Below the pieces are notes generated by a model. It searched no databases. It was given only the letters and a program-made list of their open reading frames with translations, and was not told the origin of the DNA. Below are positions 22,835 to 34,390 of a stretch of 64,000 nt of DNA, piece after piece. Origin of the DNA: Cryptomeria japonica (Eukaryota > Streptophyta > Pinopsida > Cupressales > Cupressaceae); assembly GCF_030272615.1 (NCBI RefSeq), contig NC_081406.1:173546861-173610860 (forward strand), in the 5' to 3' direction. How positions within the stretch are numbered: position 1 is the stretch's first letter; every line of letters begins with the position of its first letter. Both the position numbers and the translations under genes were made by a program.

Positions 22835-24076
22835 TGTAAAGCGAAAAATCGCGGTCGAACCCTAGTTGGTCTCCCCTCTTCTAACTCCAAGGAGAGAGAA
22901 GGGAGGTTCGCTAGGATTCGATGGGTTTTCACTTAGGGGGAAGACTTTACATTCAAAAGAGGGGTTGAAACTCATAAGATCCAATCCCACACAATGTAAG
23001 GTTGGATGCTAAATGAATTTCAAGGGTTAGGAAAGCAAGGCTACCCTCTTTTGTAAAGAATGTTGATTAAGGAAATTAAGCTAAGGATGCATAGAAAGTC
23101 ATAAAGATTCGCTTATAAACTGAGTTTGGGTTATAGGATGAAGCTGCGGACCTGGAATTAGCAGTAAAATGTCGATACGGCGCTGTCCTGCAAATTTGAG
23201 CAAAAGTTGTCGGGACGATGGCGCCCGACGCCACGGTCCTCCGAAAAATCCGCGAAACGAAGGGGGATCTGTTCGTCTCTGCACAAGGATTCCAGATCTT
23301 CAATCTCAGCCGCGTACCTGCAACCTACACATAGAAAAGCAAAGATGATTGGGGGGTTAGGGATTAGGGGTTTGCCTTTAGGTCAAACCCCGGTTTTGGA
23401 ATTAACCAAGAAATGAGCAAGAGCTGTAAATGTAAATGACTGTAATGTAAAACAAGTACTAATACCTTGTTCTAAGGATGTTGGTATCCTTATGTGCGAA
23501 GGTTTAGATGTTGTATGTTGTATGTTGTATGTTGTATGTGATCTCCTCTTCAATGGTTGAATCCTTGTCTTGAATGCAACACTTAGCCTTGAATGGAGAC
23601 TTAGAAGGAATGCTTGAATGCTTGAATGCTTGAATGCTTGAATATTTGAATATAATTTCCACCCCTTTTCCATCATATCGAATGAAAGAGGAAAATGTAG
23701 TTTATATACTTGTCATTTAGGGCTGATAGACTGATTTTCCCGACCTTAGGCCGACCAGGGAAGTATATTTCCAAATTGCAATAAAAAAGACCCGATATCG
23801 CTTAGGAAACCGGGCCCAAAATAGGACCCAGGGACCAGGGCGCTGGGCGCCATGGTCCTGGAGGACCAGGGCCTGAGGGACCAGGGCGCTGGGCACTCTA
23901 GTCCCAGCTCCCGGGACAACAGGGTGCAAGGAGGTTCAGGCCAGGGTGCTTGAAAAATGCAGTTTTCAGTGTCGTGAGCGAGTTTTGGGGTCTCCATTCA
24001 GGTTGCATGTTGCGTCGCCATCGTGAAGACCGAAATACAGTCGAAATTGCAAGTGTCGCAATTTTAGGACGCTACA
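22835..24076 (-). repeat. 5' LTR of N1 (1242 bp) with promoter
   Basis: In element sense it runs from TGTAGCGTCC (24076) to GCTTTACA (22835). A TATA box (TATATAA, minus strand, 23708-23702) marks the likely start region. A GGGGTTTGACCTAA...CAAACCCC hairpin lies downstream of it. The GC-rich repeats occupy 23820-23907. Confidence 0.95.
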
Positions 24077-24081
24077 GGAAG
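24077..24081. repeat. Target-site duplication GGAAG, right of N1
   Basis: Second copy of the 5-bp duplication; see 16235-16239. Confidence 0.95.
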
Positions 24082-24436
24082 ACCTTGGATACATGCCATG
24101 CAAGTCGTTCCATCTTCCTACCATCAATGTATCAAGTTCCCACATAACGGTGCAGAGATCACAATCCTGGGTGATGCAAATCCTTTTGCGTATTGCCATA
24201 ATATCAACCATCAACCAGAGATTACCGTTCCTAATAATAGAGAAGCCATTTCCTCTACATCATATATAAGTCCAGCCTCTCTTGCCAGTTCCAACACCAC
24301 TATACCTAAGCAAGAAAAGCTTAAGATGAAAGTAGCAGAGGAAGGTCCTGGAGAATACAACTTGAGTCAACTCTTTTGTGTGGTACAAATGCCCATTTCT
24401 CCTAGAACACATGGTAAACCACAGCAGTTACTCTAG
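24077..24436 (+). pseudogene. P protease C-terminal part, ending at a conserved stop
   Basis: Resumes the protease frame (RPWIHAMQ) after N1 and ends with TAG at 24434. The next bases are CAA CCA. Q has TAA at the homologous codon (58279). The frame stays open beyond the stop into the G-patch segment, so this may be a designed gag-protease end rather than decay. The 11 residues before the stop include PRTHGKPQQLL. Confidence 0.8.
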
Positions 24437-25789
24437 CAACCACTGATCACGCCAGCATGTGCTTTGACGCCTTTCATCCTTGGAAAGAGTCAAGAGGAAG
24501 AGACACAAGATGAGGACCTGGCGGAATGGATCTATAAAGATCCCATCACCACTGATATCCCGCCAGTTAAACTTCCTACAAATCAATATGGCAAAGGTCT
24601 CCTCATTATGCAAAGAATGGGGTATGATGGCCAGAGTGCTTTGGGATATTGCAAACAAGGACGACATGAACCTCTGCTGCCAGAATTCAAACCCAAAGGT
24701 AATACAGGCCTAGGCTTTGAGAAAGAAATCTTTCCTAAACTCAGATTCAAAGGAAAACCCAGCAAACCATCATGTCAGCCTACTGCAAAAAGGACACCTT
24801 TCATCATTAAAGCAGCCTCAAGCACCATCCCAACTGCCCCATTGAGGCTCACAAAACCAACGCAACCATCTACAATACCAATCATTCCACCAAGAAAACC
24901 AATAATCCCATCAATAACACCAGTAGCAGCAGCAACTGTATCAGAACCCGCAGCACCATCTATGGCACCAGCAGTTCCAGCAGAAGCCACTGTGTCAATA
25001 CTACCGATACGCCCCATATTAGATTCCTTGATCCTCATCAAACTTTCTGCAGCACCAATCACTACAAAGGTACATCAACCAATCACACTGACAGTGTTTA
25101 ACTCAAAAGACATCCCAGTGTGGTATAGTAATCGGATGCTGGAAAGTGACTCAGAGACCGACTCACATGAGTGGGAATTTGATTCTGTACAGCTTAATAC
25201 TTCAGATGAGGATGACACATCACCACCCCCACCACACAAAGACATCCCTGTTTACGGAGAAGCACAGATAAAGACCACTTGGGTTCCTGAGCTGGAAACA
25301 TCTTCCACAGACCCTACGTCTCATCCTACGCCTGATTCTGACAGGGAGAGTACCATTAACGACCTTCACCATAACATCTTAACCCTCACTGATACATCTA
25401 ACGAACTTAACCTAATCGATGAAGTAATGCCCATTATCCACCCTGAACTCATCGAATGGAACCAATCAAATCCTCCATGTCTTGACCTCTTCCAAAACGA
25501 TGAGGCCATCATTGACTTTTTGGAATTAAGGGATAATCTACCAAGCGGGGATCACAAAGCTGGATTTGCCATTGAACTTAATAGCGCAACATACTTCGGG
25601 GTGGATGCCAAACCTTTTAGCTGCAAAAATATAACAATAAAACATGGATCTTCCAGTGAAAACCACACTGTGGCACTGTTTGATCCTACAAAAGTAAAAA
25701 GAAAGAGCGTATCCAATGGTGAAAACCTCTCTAAGGTGCCTGAGGATGAAGGGTTTGACATTCTCCCTGCTAATGTACAATAGGAATGA
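24437..25789 (+). pseudogene. P G-patch domain and Pro/Thr-rich linker
   Basis: In the same frame as gag-protease. The G-patch-like domain lies at 24590-24722 (GKGLLIMQRMGYD, then GLGF). G-patches are short glycine-rich RNA- or helicase-binding modules, also found beside proteases in some retroviruses and plant gypsy elements. It is followed by about 110 residues of Pro/Ala/Thr/Ile repeats (24800-25080), then an acidic segment (SDSETDSHEWEFDS). It ends in TAG 25781 and TGA 25787; the TGA is shared with Q (59656). Confidence 0.75.
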
Positions 25790-27766
25790 TCAACGATTCT
25801 CATCGAGGAAACCAAAGAATATAATGTGGGGACTCCTGAAAATCCTCATCTCATACATTTGGCATCTCTTCTCACTCTAGAGGAACAACCTAAATTTATA
25901 GAGTTCTTCCAGAAGCGTCAGATCAACTTTGCATGGTCATATGCAGACATGCCTGGGCTTGATCCTGATTTAGTCATGCATCACCTCACCGTAGCAAAAG
26001 GAGCCAAACCTGTCAAGAAGAAACTTCGTAAGATGCATCCTCAAATTGCAGTGCTAGTTAAAATAGAACTCAAGAAACTCCTAAATGTTGGTTTCATTAG
26101 ACCAATTGATTATGCAGATTGGATCTCCAACATTGTGCCTGTCGACAAACCAAAAGGGGGCATCCGCATTTGTACTGACTTCAGAGATCTGAATAAGGCA
26201 TGTCCTAAGGATGACTTCCCCCTTCCAAATATTGACATCATAGTGGATCTAACAGCAGGACATGCCATGCTTTCACTCATGGATGGCTTTTCCGGATACA
26301 ATCAGATAAAGATCGCACCAAAGGACCAACATAAGACAGCCTTCACATGTCCATGGGGCACATATTGTTGGAATGTAATGCCTTTCAGTCTAAAGAATGT
26401 AGGAGCAACCTATCAAAGAGCAATGACCACCATCTTCCATGACATGATGCATACTATGATGGAAGATTATGTGGATGACTTATTAGCAAAATCACTCACT
26501 AGAGAAGGTCATTTGGACACATTAGAGAGAATCTTTGATAGACTGGAAAAATACCATGTTCGACTCAACCCAAAGAAATGTGTCTTTGGAGTAACCTCCG
26601 GGAAGCTTCTAGGATACATTGTCTCAAGCAAAGGTATTGAGGTCGACCCTACAAAGGTAAAAGCCATCATGGACATGCCACCTCCAAAGAATATCAGTCA
26701 GCTAAGGACATTACAAGGATGGCTTCAATCCATCCGAAGATTCATTGCATAATTGGCTGATAAGTGTCACCCATTCACACACCTGTTACACAAGAACATC
26801 CACTTTCAGTGGGATGCCAAATGCTAGCAAGCATTTCAGGCGCTTAAAGACTATCTCATGAATCCACCATTGTTGATGCCACCAGATCCAAGTAGACCGT
26901 TGTTACTTTATATCTCAGCGACAAGTACCACATTGGGTGTACTACTGGCACAACATAATACAGAAGGAAAAGAGTGTGCTATTTACTACATCTCTCGCAC
27001 ACTGGTGGGCTATGAACTCAATTACACACCTATTGAGCGAGCTTGCCTAGTAGTAATCCTGGAAGACACTAAACTGAGGCACTATCTATTAACACATAAG
27101 GTACAACTCATTGCAAAGATTGATCCACTCAAGTATTTACTCAGCAAAGCAGCATTGACAGGTCGCTTGGCCAAATGGGTGATGATTCTAAGTGAATTTG
27201 ACATCGAGTATGTAGACCGTAAAGCTATCAAAGGTCAAGTTATTGCAGATCAGTTGGCCGATGCACCACTCATAAGCGATCATCCTCTCATTTCCAATTT
27301 TCCAGATGAAGAGATATTCATGATCACAACAACACAACCATGGAAATTATACTTTGATGGTTCATACACTAGGCACGGCTCGGGGGCAGGAATTCTGTTT
27401 ATCACACCTTAGGGTGATAGCATCCCGAAGTCTTATAGGCTCACATTTCCATGCACAAACAACATAGCAGAGTATGAGGCCTTGATCACAGGACTCAGGC
27501 TAGTCGTACAATGGAAATTACAAGAACTGCAAGTATATGGCGACTCACAACTGGTCATTCGACAAGCAACCGATGAATATCAGACCAAGGATGATAAACT
27601 CATGCCATATAAGCAAATGGTGGACAATCTAAAGACATCATTTACTACTATCACTTTTGAGCAGATACCAAGAGATCAGAATCGAGCTGCTGACGCTATG
27701 GCTACCATCGCATCTCTCCTAGATCTTCCACAAAATTCAACACGCTACGAGTTCTTGGTAGAATAG
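25790..27766 (+). pseudogene. P reverse transcriptase and two RNase H domains
   Basis: The RT spans about 25860-26640, with LDPDLVMHHL, KPKGGIRICTDFRDLNKACP and the active site YVDD (26468-26479). The connection and first RNase H follow (LGVLLAQ, YTPIERAC). The second, archaeal-type RNase H starts near 27340 with YFDGSYT, then AEYEAL, YGDSQLV and NRAADAM, supplying D, E, D, D. This second domain is typical of Tat elements. In-frame stops: TAA 26750, TAG 26825 and TAG 27410 (Q has CAA, CAG and CAA there), and TAG 27764, which Q shares (61623). The catalytic residues visible in the RT are intact. Confidence 0.9.
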
Positions 27767-29096
27767 CTTTAGATCCCCGCTTATGATATCCCCGAATCCG
27801 AGAAGATATGTCACCTTGTCGGTTCTGAATCCCCATGGTACGGTGAGTTCTATACCTATCTCCGCGTTCACACCCTTCCTCCCAACCAATCGAATAACCA
27901 ACGTAAAACCTTCATTCGCCAAACTGCTCGATATACCATTATTGCCGAAACCCTATACTGACGCAGTCTTGATGGTACTCTCCTTCGATGTCTGGAACAA
28001 GATGAGATAACAAAGGCCTTAGAAGAAGTCCATGAAGGAATTTGTGGGACTCACTCAAGTGGTCTGTCATTAGCCAAGAAACTCCTGCGTAATGGATACT
28101 ATTGGCCATTTATGGAAAAGGATTCCTACTACTTTGTCAGAAAATGCAAGAAATGTCAAGTTCATGGCGACCTGATACATGCACCAGCCCAGGAACTGCA
28201 ACCAATCACGACACCATGGCCTTTCTGTCAATGGGGCCTTGACCTTGTGGGTAAGATTCATCCATCTTCATCCAATGGCCATAAATTCATTATTACCACC
28301 ACCGAATATTTCACAAAGTGGATCGAAGCTGTTCCAATTACCCAAGTCACCAGCAAGCAGATCGCCTCATTCATCCTCAACTACATCATTTGCCGGTATG
28401 GTGTGCCCATGTCCATCGTCACAAATAATGGTCTTCCTTTCAAAAATCAGGATGTTCGTGAACTTTGTGAGAAATTTCATATCCAACACCGCTTTTCCAC
28501 TCCCTATTACCCACAAGGCAATGGTCAGGCCGAAGCATCCAATAAAAACATATTAAGAATCCTCAAGAAGACAGTCAATGATGTCGGCCGTGATTGGCAT
28601 GTTCAACTAAATCCAGCGCTATGGGCATATCGAACTAGCATTCGAACCCCTACAGGTGCAACTCCTTTTTCATTGGTCTATGGTGTAGAAGCTATCTTAC
28701 CTATTGAAGTCGAGATCCCATCACTACGGGTTTCCTTGCACAATCTCATCGATGATGAAGCATACAGAGTATCCCGTCTTCAGGACTTGGAGCTACTTGA
28801 TGAGAAGCGACAAGCTACATACAACCATCTCAAAGCCTATCAGCAGCGCATGAGTAGAAGCTACAATCACCGAGTTAGATCTCGTACATTTGAGGTAGGT
28901 GATCTTGTTCTACGAGAGAATCCTCGCAACCAACCAAACCGAGAACATCAGGGCAAGTTTGAATCAAACTGGCTGGGCCGGGCCCATATGTTGTCACTGC
29001 TGTATTCGGGTCCGAGGCATATCAGTTGGCTACATCAGAAGGAGAACCGCTTGCAGATCTAATCAACAGCATGCACCTCAAACGGTTTTATACCTA
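27767..29096 (+). pseudogene. P integrase (second catalytic Asp replaced by Asn)
   Basis: Same frame as RT, with stops TAG 27770 and TGA 27959 in the N-terminal part. Zinc-binding H and C residues lie in HEGICGTHSSG and RKCKKCQ. Catalytic core: first Asp in GLDLVG (28241); second position AAT at 28424 gives TNNG instead of TDNG; Glu in GQAEAS (28532). The spacing matches DD35E. The main open stretch is 28112-29062. A duplicated GGGCC-like pentamer near 28977-28986 shifts the frame relative to Q just before the C-terminus (Q: LNGPYVIT-like end). Without the second Asp the enzyme should not join DNA ends. Confidence 0.9.
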
Positions 29097-31513
29097 AGCT
29101 GAACAGAGCATCAGGCTCCCCTGCATACCGAAAAATACCAAAAACATTCAGAAAAATGTCCTGAAGAAATACAAAAACATTCAAAAAAAGTAAAGAAAAA
29201 TCATACATCCAAACGGTGAACAACCACTCCGGTGGCACCTTGGGTAAGTGCGATGGTGAAAACCTGGCAAACGGGCGCCACTCGTAAAGACAATGGCTCC
29301 AGTATCTTTCAGGCTCATTGCGATCACATTCATACATACACACATCCATCCATCCAAACCATGGCTTGTTATTTGATCTGTAATCAGAGATAGTACTTCA
29401 TACGTCTTGCATCCCACTTTTTTTTTCATAGTCATGTCTACACTTGGGGGCAATACCCTTAAAATCTAGATGATGGAAGTGGGTTCTACATTACTTATGA
29501 TTCATTGGCAAAAACATTCAAAAATGTCTCACAAAATCCAAAAACATTCAAAATGGTCTCGCAAAATCCAAAAACATTCAAAACTGTTCCACAAAATCCA
29601 AAACATCGAAAAACCATTGAAAATTACACAAAAACATGGCAACACCTTGTACATACTGATCCGTGCAGATACCGAACAAACATTGTGATATACTCCACAA
29701 AATGACCACTTATCAATTGACCAAACAATCGACATCCAACAAATCGGAAACTATCTTTAAACAAGGATGCATCCTTCCTTACCAAGACAAAGACAAAAGT
29801 GACGTTTTCTTTGACAAGAAAATTATGCTAAGCTATCAAATACTTGGTTGATTTGTGAGTACAATCATTTGTTTATCTATATCAGGTTCCTACAGCATTG
29901 TTTGTGTATCTTCGGTGCATTATTCCGATGAAGTTCTGGGGCATGTACTAATGGTGTCTACGTGGGAAGTTCACCAAGCTATGTGATCTTATGCCAAATG
30001 CAGTCATAGATCATTACGGCTTGCTGACTACAACGTATACCTCAATCATATGAGCATGAACCATTACCAAGGATCCTTATTCTTTATTCTTTATGTATAT
30101 ACTGTTTGTTTGCAGGTACAATGCTCTTTCTTTGGTTCCTCCTACCTCATCCAAACTGGATAACGGTTTTTATTTCTTAGTACGGTATGCACTTGTCTCA
30201 GGATATGATCAGCCTAAGATCAAGGAGGACGTTCCAAGTCATGCATGAAAGGAGATAATCCTTATCTGTTCCGTAAGCAATACTCAGGTCAACTTGATCC
30301 ATTATATCAAGTTGCTTGTATTAACTTGCTATATCAAAATCCATGAAAGGAATACTCAGGTCATCTTGAATCATTATGTCAAGTTGCTTGTATTTTCTTA
30401 CAACATTTTAAAGCTCAATGATGAAAATAGAGCACTATGGATCGTCATCTCATCTCATCTGTATATATTGCATTTCGTTGCATTCCACCCATCCATACAT
30501 TCATAATAGCTGCATATCATGCATACATAGTCATAATAATGCATACTCTATTTTCCTCTTCTTCCATAGGAATGAGTCATAGGTTCTCCATTTCTTCTAT
30601 CTAACATCGAACCCCCCCCCTCACCCTCCCCATCTCAATAATCAACATCACTTACCCTACATCGTTTCTCAATCAACCCAATCAAGCCACGCTCATCACC
30701 ATCCATCTCTAAATAGGAGGGATTGTGTTTCCTATGCTAAGTCATCCAATAAGCCAAGCAAGTTACTCTCTCTGCACAGGTACCTCGACTCACACACACC
30801 TAGACTATCAACAGATACTCTAATCAAGTATCTTCGGGTCTCAACAGGTAATTGATCATGGTAATCCTAGACTACATCAGGCATTTATCATAATGACCTA
30901 GTCTCAACGGGGTTGCCATGATTCCCCACAACCATCCATCACACGCACACACTATCAATTGATCAACCAATCAAACACAATCCAACAGACAATTACATCA
31001 ATTGTCTACGTCTCAACGAGTATTTTGCTTCATATACCTTGACTTCATCGGGCAATTACATCAATTGTCTAAGTCACATCAGGTCACTTTGATTCACTTA
31101 CTCAGACTTTATCATGTCCAAGTGACCAACTGACATCAACTGTCACGCTTTGACTTGACCGGGGCAATTAAACCGATTGCACCAAATTGTCCAACCAATT
31201 TTGATCAATTGTATAGCATCAATCCAAACCCCACACTACATCTGCTATGTATCTCTTGCATGACCTCAGGGTACTCGCTGGCTTGTTGTTTCTTCATATT
31301 CACTCCATTTTCTCCAATTCTTTCATCATTAATTCTAATTTCTTCTATTCTACCTCCCCTCCACTTTTCATTCTTTTTCGAGAGATCGCTCGATTTTTCA
31401 AAAAAAATCAGCCCATCTCTCGAGGGGGCATACCACCCAGTAAATTTACATTTTATGGGGCATTTCTTCCCACCTATTTTTCTTTCTTTGAAACGACGCA
31501 ATAAAACTGCACC
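29097..31513 (+). other. P 3' tail, non-coding, with short repeats
   Basis: This 2.4-kb tail aligns with Q from 62948 onward. 29505-29640 holds about four copies of a unit of about 30 bp around CAAAATCCAAAAACATTCAA, also present in Q (63355-63435). 30780-31170 contains looser repeats around GTCTCAACGGG and CATCGGGCAATT. A run of nine or ten C lies at 30611. ORFs on both strands here are short and not conserved as protein. Confidence 0.65.
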
Positions 31514-31531
31514 GTCTCAAAGAGGGGCAAA
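31514..31531 (+). promoter_or_regulatory. Polypurine tract of P
   Basis: CTCAAAGAGGGGCAAA lies directly before the 3' LTR start TGTAGTCAC. It differs from the N/C tract. Confidence 0.75.
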
Positions 31532-33247
31532 TGTAGTCACATAAATCTGTCCACTTAATTAAATGAATATTTAGTATTTATTTGATTATTTAACCATCAA
31601 TCAATAATTAATTAAATTAATATTTAATTAATTCATCTTAACCCTCTTCTCCTATTAATTAAATAAATTATTCAATTTATTTGATTTAATTCACTTAACC
31701 AAATTCAGACCATTAATTAAATAAATAAATCATATTTATTTAATTAAATCTTCTCTCACATTTAAATAAATTAATATTTATTTAAATTCCCCCAAAATCC
31801 CACCTCTCACATTTAAATAAATTAACATTTATTTAAATCACCTTTATCCTCCACCCACTTGTATTTTCCTACAAATGCAAGTTGCACAATTTTTTTAAAT
31901 AAATTATTTATTTAAATCACTTTTATCCTCCACCCACTTGTATTTTCCTACAAAAGCAAGTTGCACAACTATTTTAAATAAATAATTTATTTAAAATCCT
32001 ATTTATCCTCACCCACTTGAAACCTTTAATGGTTTCCCTTAAAGTCTTCAAACTTGATGGCTTCCTTCTATAGTCTTCTTAAGCCTTTAATGGTTTCCCT
32101 TAAAGTCTTCAAACTTAATGGCTTCCCTTAAAGTCTTCTTAAGACTTTAATTGCTTCCCTTAAAGTCTTCAAGCCTTTAATGGTTTCCCTCAAAGTCTTC
32201 AAGCATTTTAATGCTTTATCTTCCTTTTTCTCATTTAAATAAATTAATATTTATTTGAATATTTATCCAAATGCAAATTACACCATTTAATTGAAATAAA
32301 TGATTTTATTTTAATTGAAAATACCAAAATTCTTCCCACTTGCATTTTCCTACAAAATCCACTTGCATGCCTAAACCCCTTCTAGATTCTTCTAAACACT
32401 TCCTAATTAACCTAATCCATCCCCTAAATATTGTCACATTCCTAAGCAAATTGGAGTCACTTCTCAAAGACTCCAAAGTCTTTGAAAATCAATTAATTCT
32501 TTGTGTGTTCAACAAATTAACCTCTAAAGTCTTCCAAACCACTTATGGCTCTTACATGACCATTAATGGTTAATTCCACTTGCACCCATGGTTAAGGACT
32601 TTGACCCCTAACTTAACCCTCATGTAACCCATGTGTCTCTTCAAAGCATTTATTTCTTTGACTAGGGTAACCATCATGTCCCCTCAAGCATTTAATGCTC
32701 CTTATCTCTCCTCTCAAGCCTCCTCATGGTGACACTTGTCAACATGGGATTGGGTTGAAAGTCTCACATGGATTGAATATCTTTCAATCCTAACCCTTGT
32801 TAAGATTGCTCAATCTTAACCCTTCATTTCCCCATTTCTTCTATAAATAGAACCCTTCTCCTCAAGCAAAGGAAAAAGCATTAGAGTATTGTTGTTATAC
32901 TGGCATTAGCATAGAGCTTTCTCATAGCATCACTATCTACACTTGCATAGCATTTGCTTATCATATTCAACCATCTTGAATCTCCATATGGCATCCATGG
33001 CTAGTGCTAAAAGCTGAGAGCTACACTCATGTGGAACTTGGAGAGGAGAGGAACAAGGGAGGAGCAACTATGAGCATCTTGATTAGCTATTTTATTCTAT
33101 GTTTATATGCTTTCTATTTCATGCTTAATATCTCTCTTGATATGCCTGTTTAGGATAATCTTTTGTTGCTAACACTAACGTTTGTTTCTTGTGCTCTTGT
33201 GTGTGTTGCCATCAACCAGATTTTCTAATCCTTTTTGCAGAGCATCA
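31532..33247 (+). repeat. 3' LTR of P (1716 bp, full length)
   Basis: It carries the part missing from the 5' LTR (about 32180-32970), including the TATA box TATAAATA (32842-32849) in CTTCTATAAATAGAACCC. The end GCAGAGCATCA is followed by TAAAT. The AT palindromes and the TTAATGG...CCCTTAAAGTCTTC repeats (32021-32215) match the 5' copy. Confidence 0.92.
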
Positions 33248-34390
33248 TAAATTTACAAAATCTAATTGGTTTTCTATCTCACATGTGATTGCATTGCTTA
33301 TTAGCTATTTTTTCCAAAATCATGTGTTGGATAATAGCTTCTTTCACTTCATGTTGCTTGCATTCATTCATACAACTTTAATGTATTACATTATGAGTTT
33401 AAAACATTTTTCCTACATTCAATTCATTTTTCAAATCTCTCATATATATTCATGTTGCTATATGATGAATTTTTAAAGAAGTTAATTGAATATTTGGGTT
33501 TCATAAAAGCTTTGGTAGATGTTTCAAATGCAACCCTTGATAATCTAAAAGATGATATTGAAATTAATTGTACTCAAGTACCTCTCCTAGTATCTTTTAT
33601 TCATGAAGAAAGAGTTAATGCTCCTAGGATAAATGATCTCTTTGATGGAGATGCAAAATTAAAGAGTAATGAAGAATCCTCTTCTCACAAAGGTACTTTG
33701 GTGCAAGAGGGACAAGGTAAACATGTTAATCTTAGTGCATCTATCACTCTATATCCTGCTTATTCTCCAAGATCTTATCTTATTCACCAACATATTTTGA
33801 GATAATATCATGTTATTCATTTTTTTCATGATTTATCTCCTAATATACCATTTAGTAAGGATGGAGCTTTAGATGATAAGAATACTTCCTCCCAACCTAA
33901 CAAAGTTAATGTGAATAGCGATGATAGAAATAAGCATATCCCTCTAAAGGATCTTCCTTCCTCATCTATTCATCCCTTTGGCCCTTCAACATGTATTACA
34001 CAAAACAATTCAATGAAGTCCATAATAAAAATATCCTCCCTCCTTTATTAGTTCTTCTACCAAAACCTAGTCCCTTTAACAAAAGAGTTCTTTCTATACC
34101 GAAAGAAGTCTTTTGGAAAATTCCAAATGATGGTAAAATTTATTTTCCTACTATCACGAATAGGAAAATGCTTCAACCAAAGAGATTGCACTAAATATTG
34201 TCTTTTTCATCACATAAATGGTCATATTATTGGTGATTGTATAAAATTTTAAAATATGTTAGATCATTGGATATTTTGTCTATCACAACTGAAATGCAAT
34301 TTTTTTCGTTCAAAACATAAAATAGTGCATTGCCACTCACCTATTATGTTGCTCTTGGCTATGTGACATTGGCAACTTTCCTTTTGGGGG
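33248..34390 (+). pseudogene. Gag fragment with zinc knuckle, upstream of the 34391 LTR
   Basis: After an AT-rich leader, a frame from about 33452 reads LIEYLGFIKALVDV and TLVQEGQGKH, resembling the repeat-rich N-terminal part of the C2 protein. It continues, with stops and at least one frameshift, through KIPNDGKIYFPTITN to a C-X2-H-X4-H-X4-C zinc knuckle (34199-34240, CLFHHINGHIIGDC). A stop follows at 34250, then a short tract like 39707-39760 and the GGGGG of a polypurine tract. It looks like the 3' end of a gag-bearing element whose 3' LTR is 34391-36042. Its 5' part may be the R sequence left of P. Confidence 0.6.

Larger units (their letters stand above)
16240..24076 (-). mobile_element. 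Element N1: gag-only LTR retrotransposon nested in P
   Basis: This is a complete 7837-bp element on the minus strand with 1242-bp LTRs, TG...CA ends and a 5-bp target duplication. In element orientation it has a 5' LTR (24076-22835), primer-binding site, a leader of about 1.2 kb, one large ORF (21658-18215), a short 3' region, a polypurine tract and a 3' LTR (17481-16240). No RT, RNase H or integrase is present. The arrangement fits the described class of terminal-repeat retrotransposons with a GAG domain, which need enzymes supplied in trans. Confidence 0.95.
10321..33247 (+). mobile_element. Element P: Tat-like Ty3/gypsy retrotransposon, interrupted by N1
   Basis: The two LTRs (10321-11243 and 31532-33247) bracket, in order, a primer-binding site, a leader ORF, gag, protease, G-patch linker, RT, RNase H, a second RNase H, integrase, a 2.4-kb tail and a polypurine tract. 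Without N1 and one GGAAG copy the length is about 15.1 kb. The tandem RNase H domains place it in or near the Tat lineage of plant Ty3/gypsy elements. The polyprotein frame (one frame throughout) has eleven in-frame stops and a late frameshift, so this copy cannot make a full polyprotein. Flanking pentamers GAAAT/TAAAT may be a mutated target duplication. Confidence 0.9.

Noticed and set aside
24400-25800. An Ogre-type intron removing the protease-RT stops
   Set aside because: No splice-donor or acceptor pair conserved in both P and Q was seen at the expected places, and the region between carries a G-patch in frame. RNA data could still overturn this.
13961-29096. Chromovirus, copia or pararetrovirus assignment for P
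   Set aside because: Domain order RT-RNase H-integrase excludes copia; a second RNase H and no chromodomain argue against chromoviruses; true LTRs and integrase argue against pararetroviruses.
29059-29453. Minus-strand ORF after the P integrase, also in Q (62930-63172), as an antisense or envelope-like gene
   Set aside because: The two copies do not keep one frame; no signal peptide or membrane-protein pattern; the region is the ordinary element tail.
31544-33476. Host gene at the right LTR of P
   Set aside because: ORFs 32340-32573 and 33189-33476 lie in LTR or leader sequence and lack matches in the Q copy as protein.
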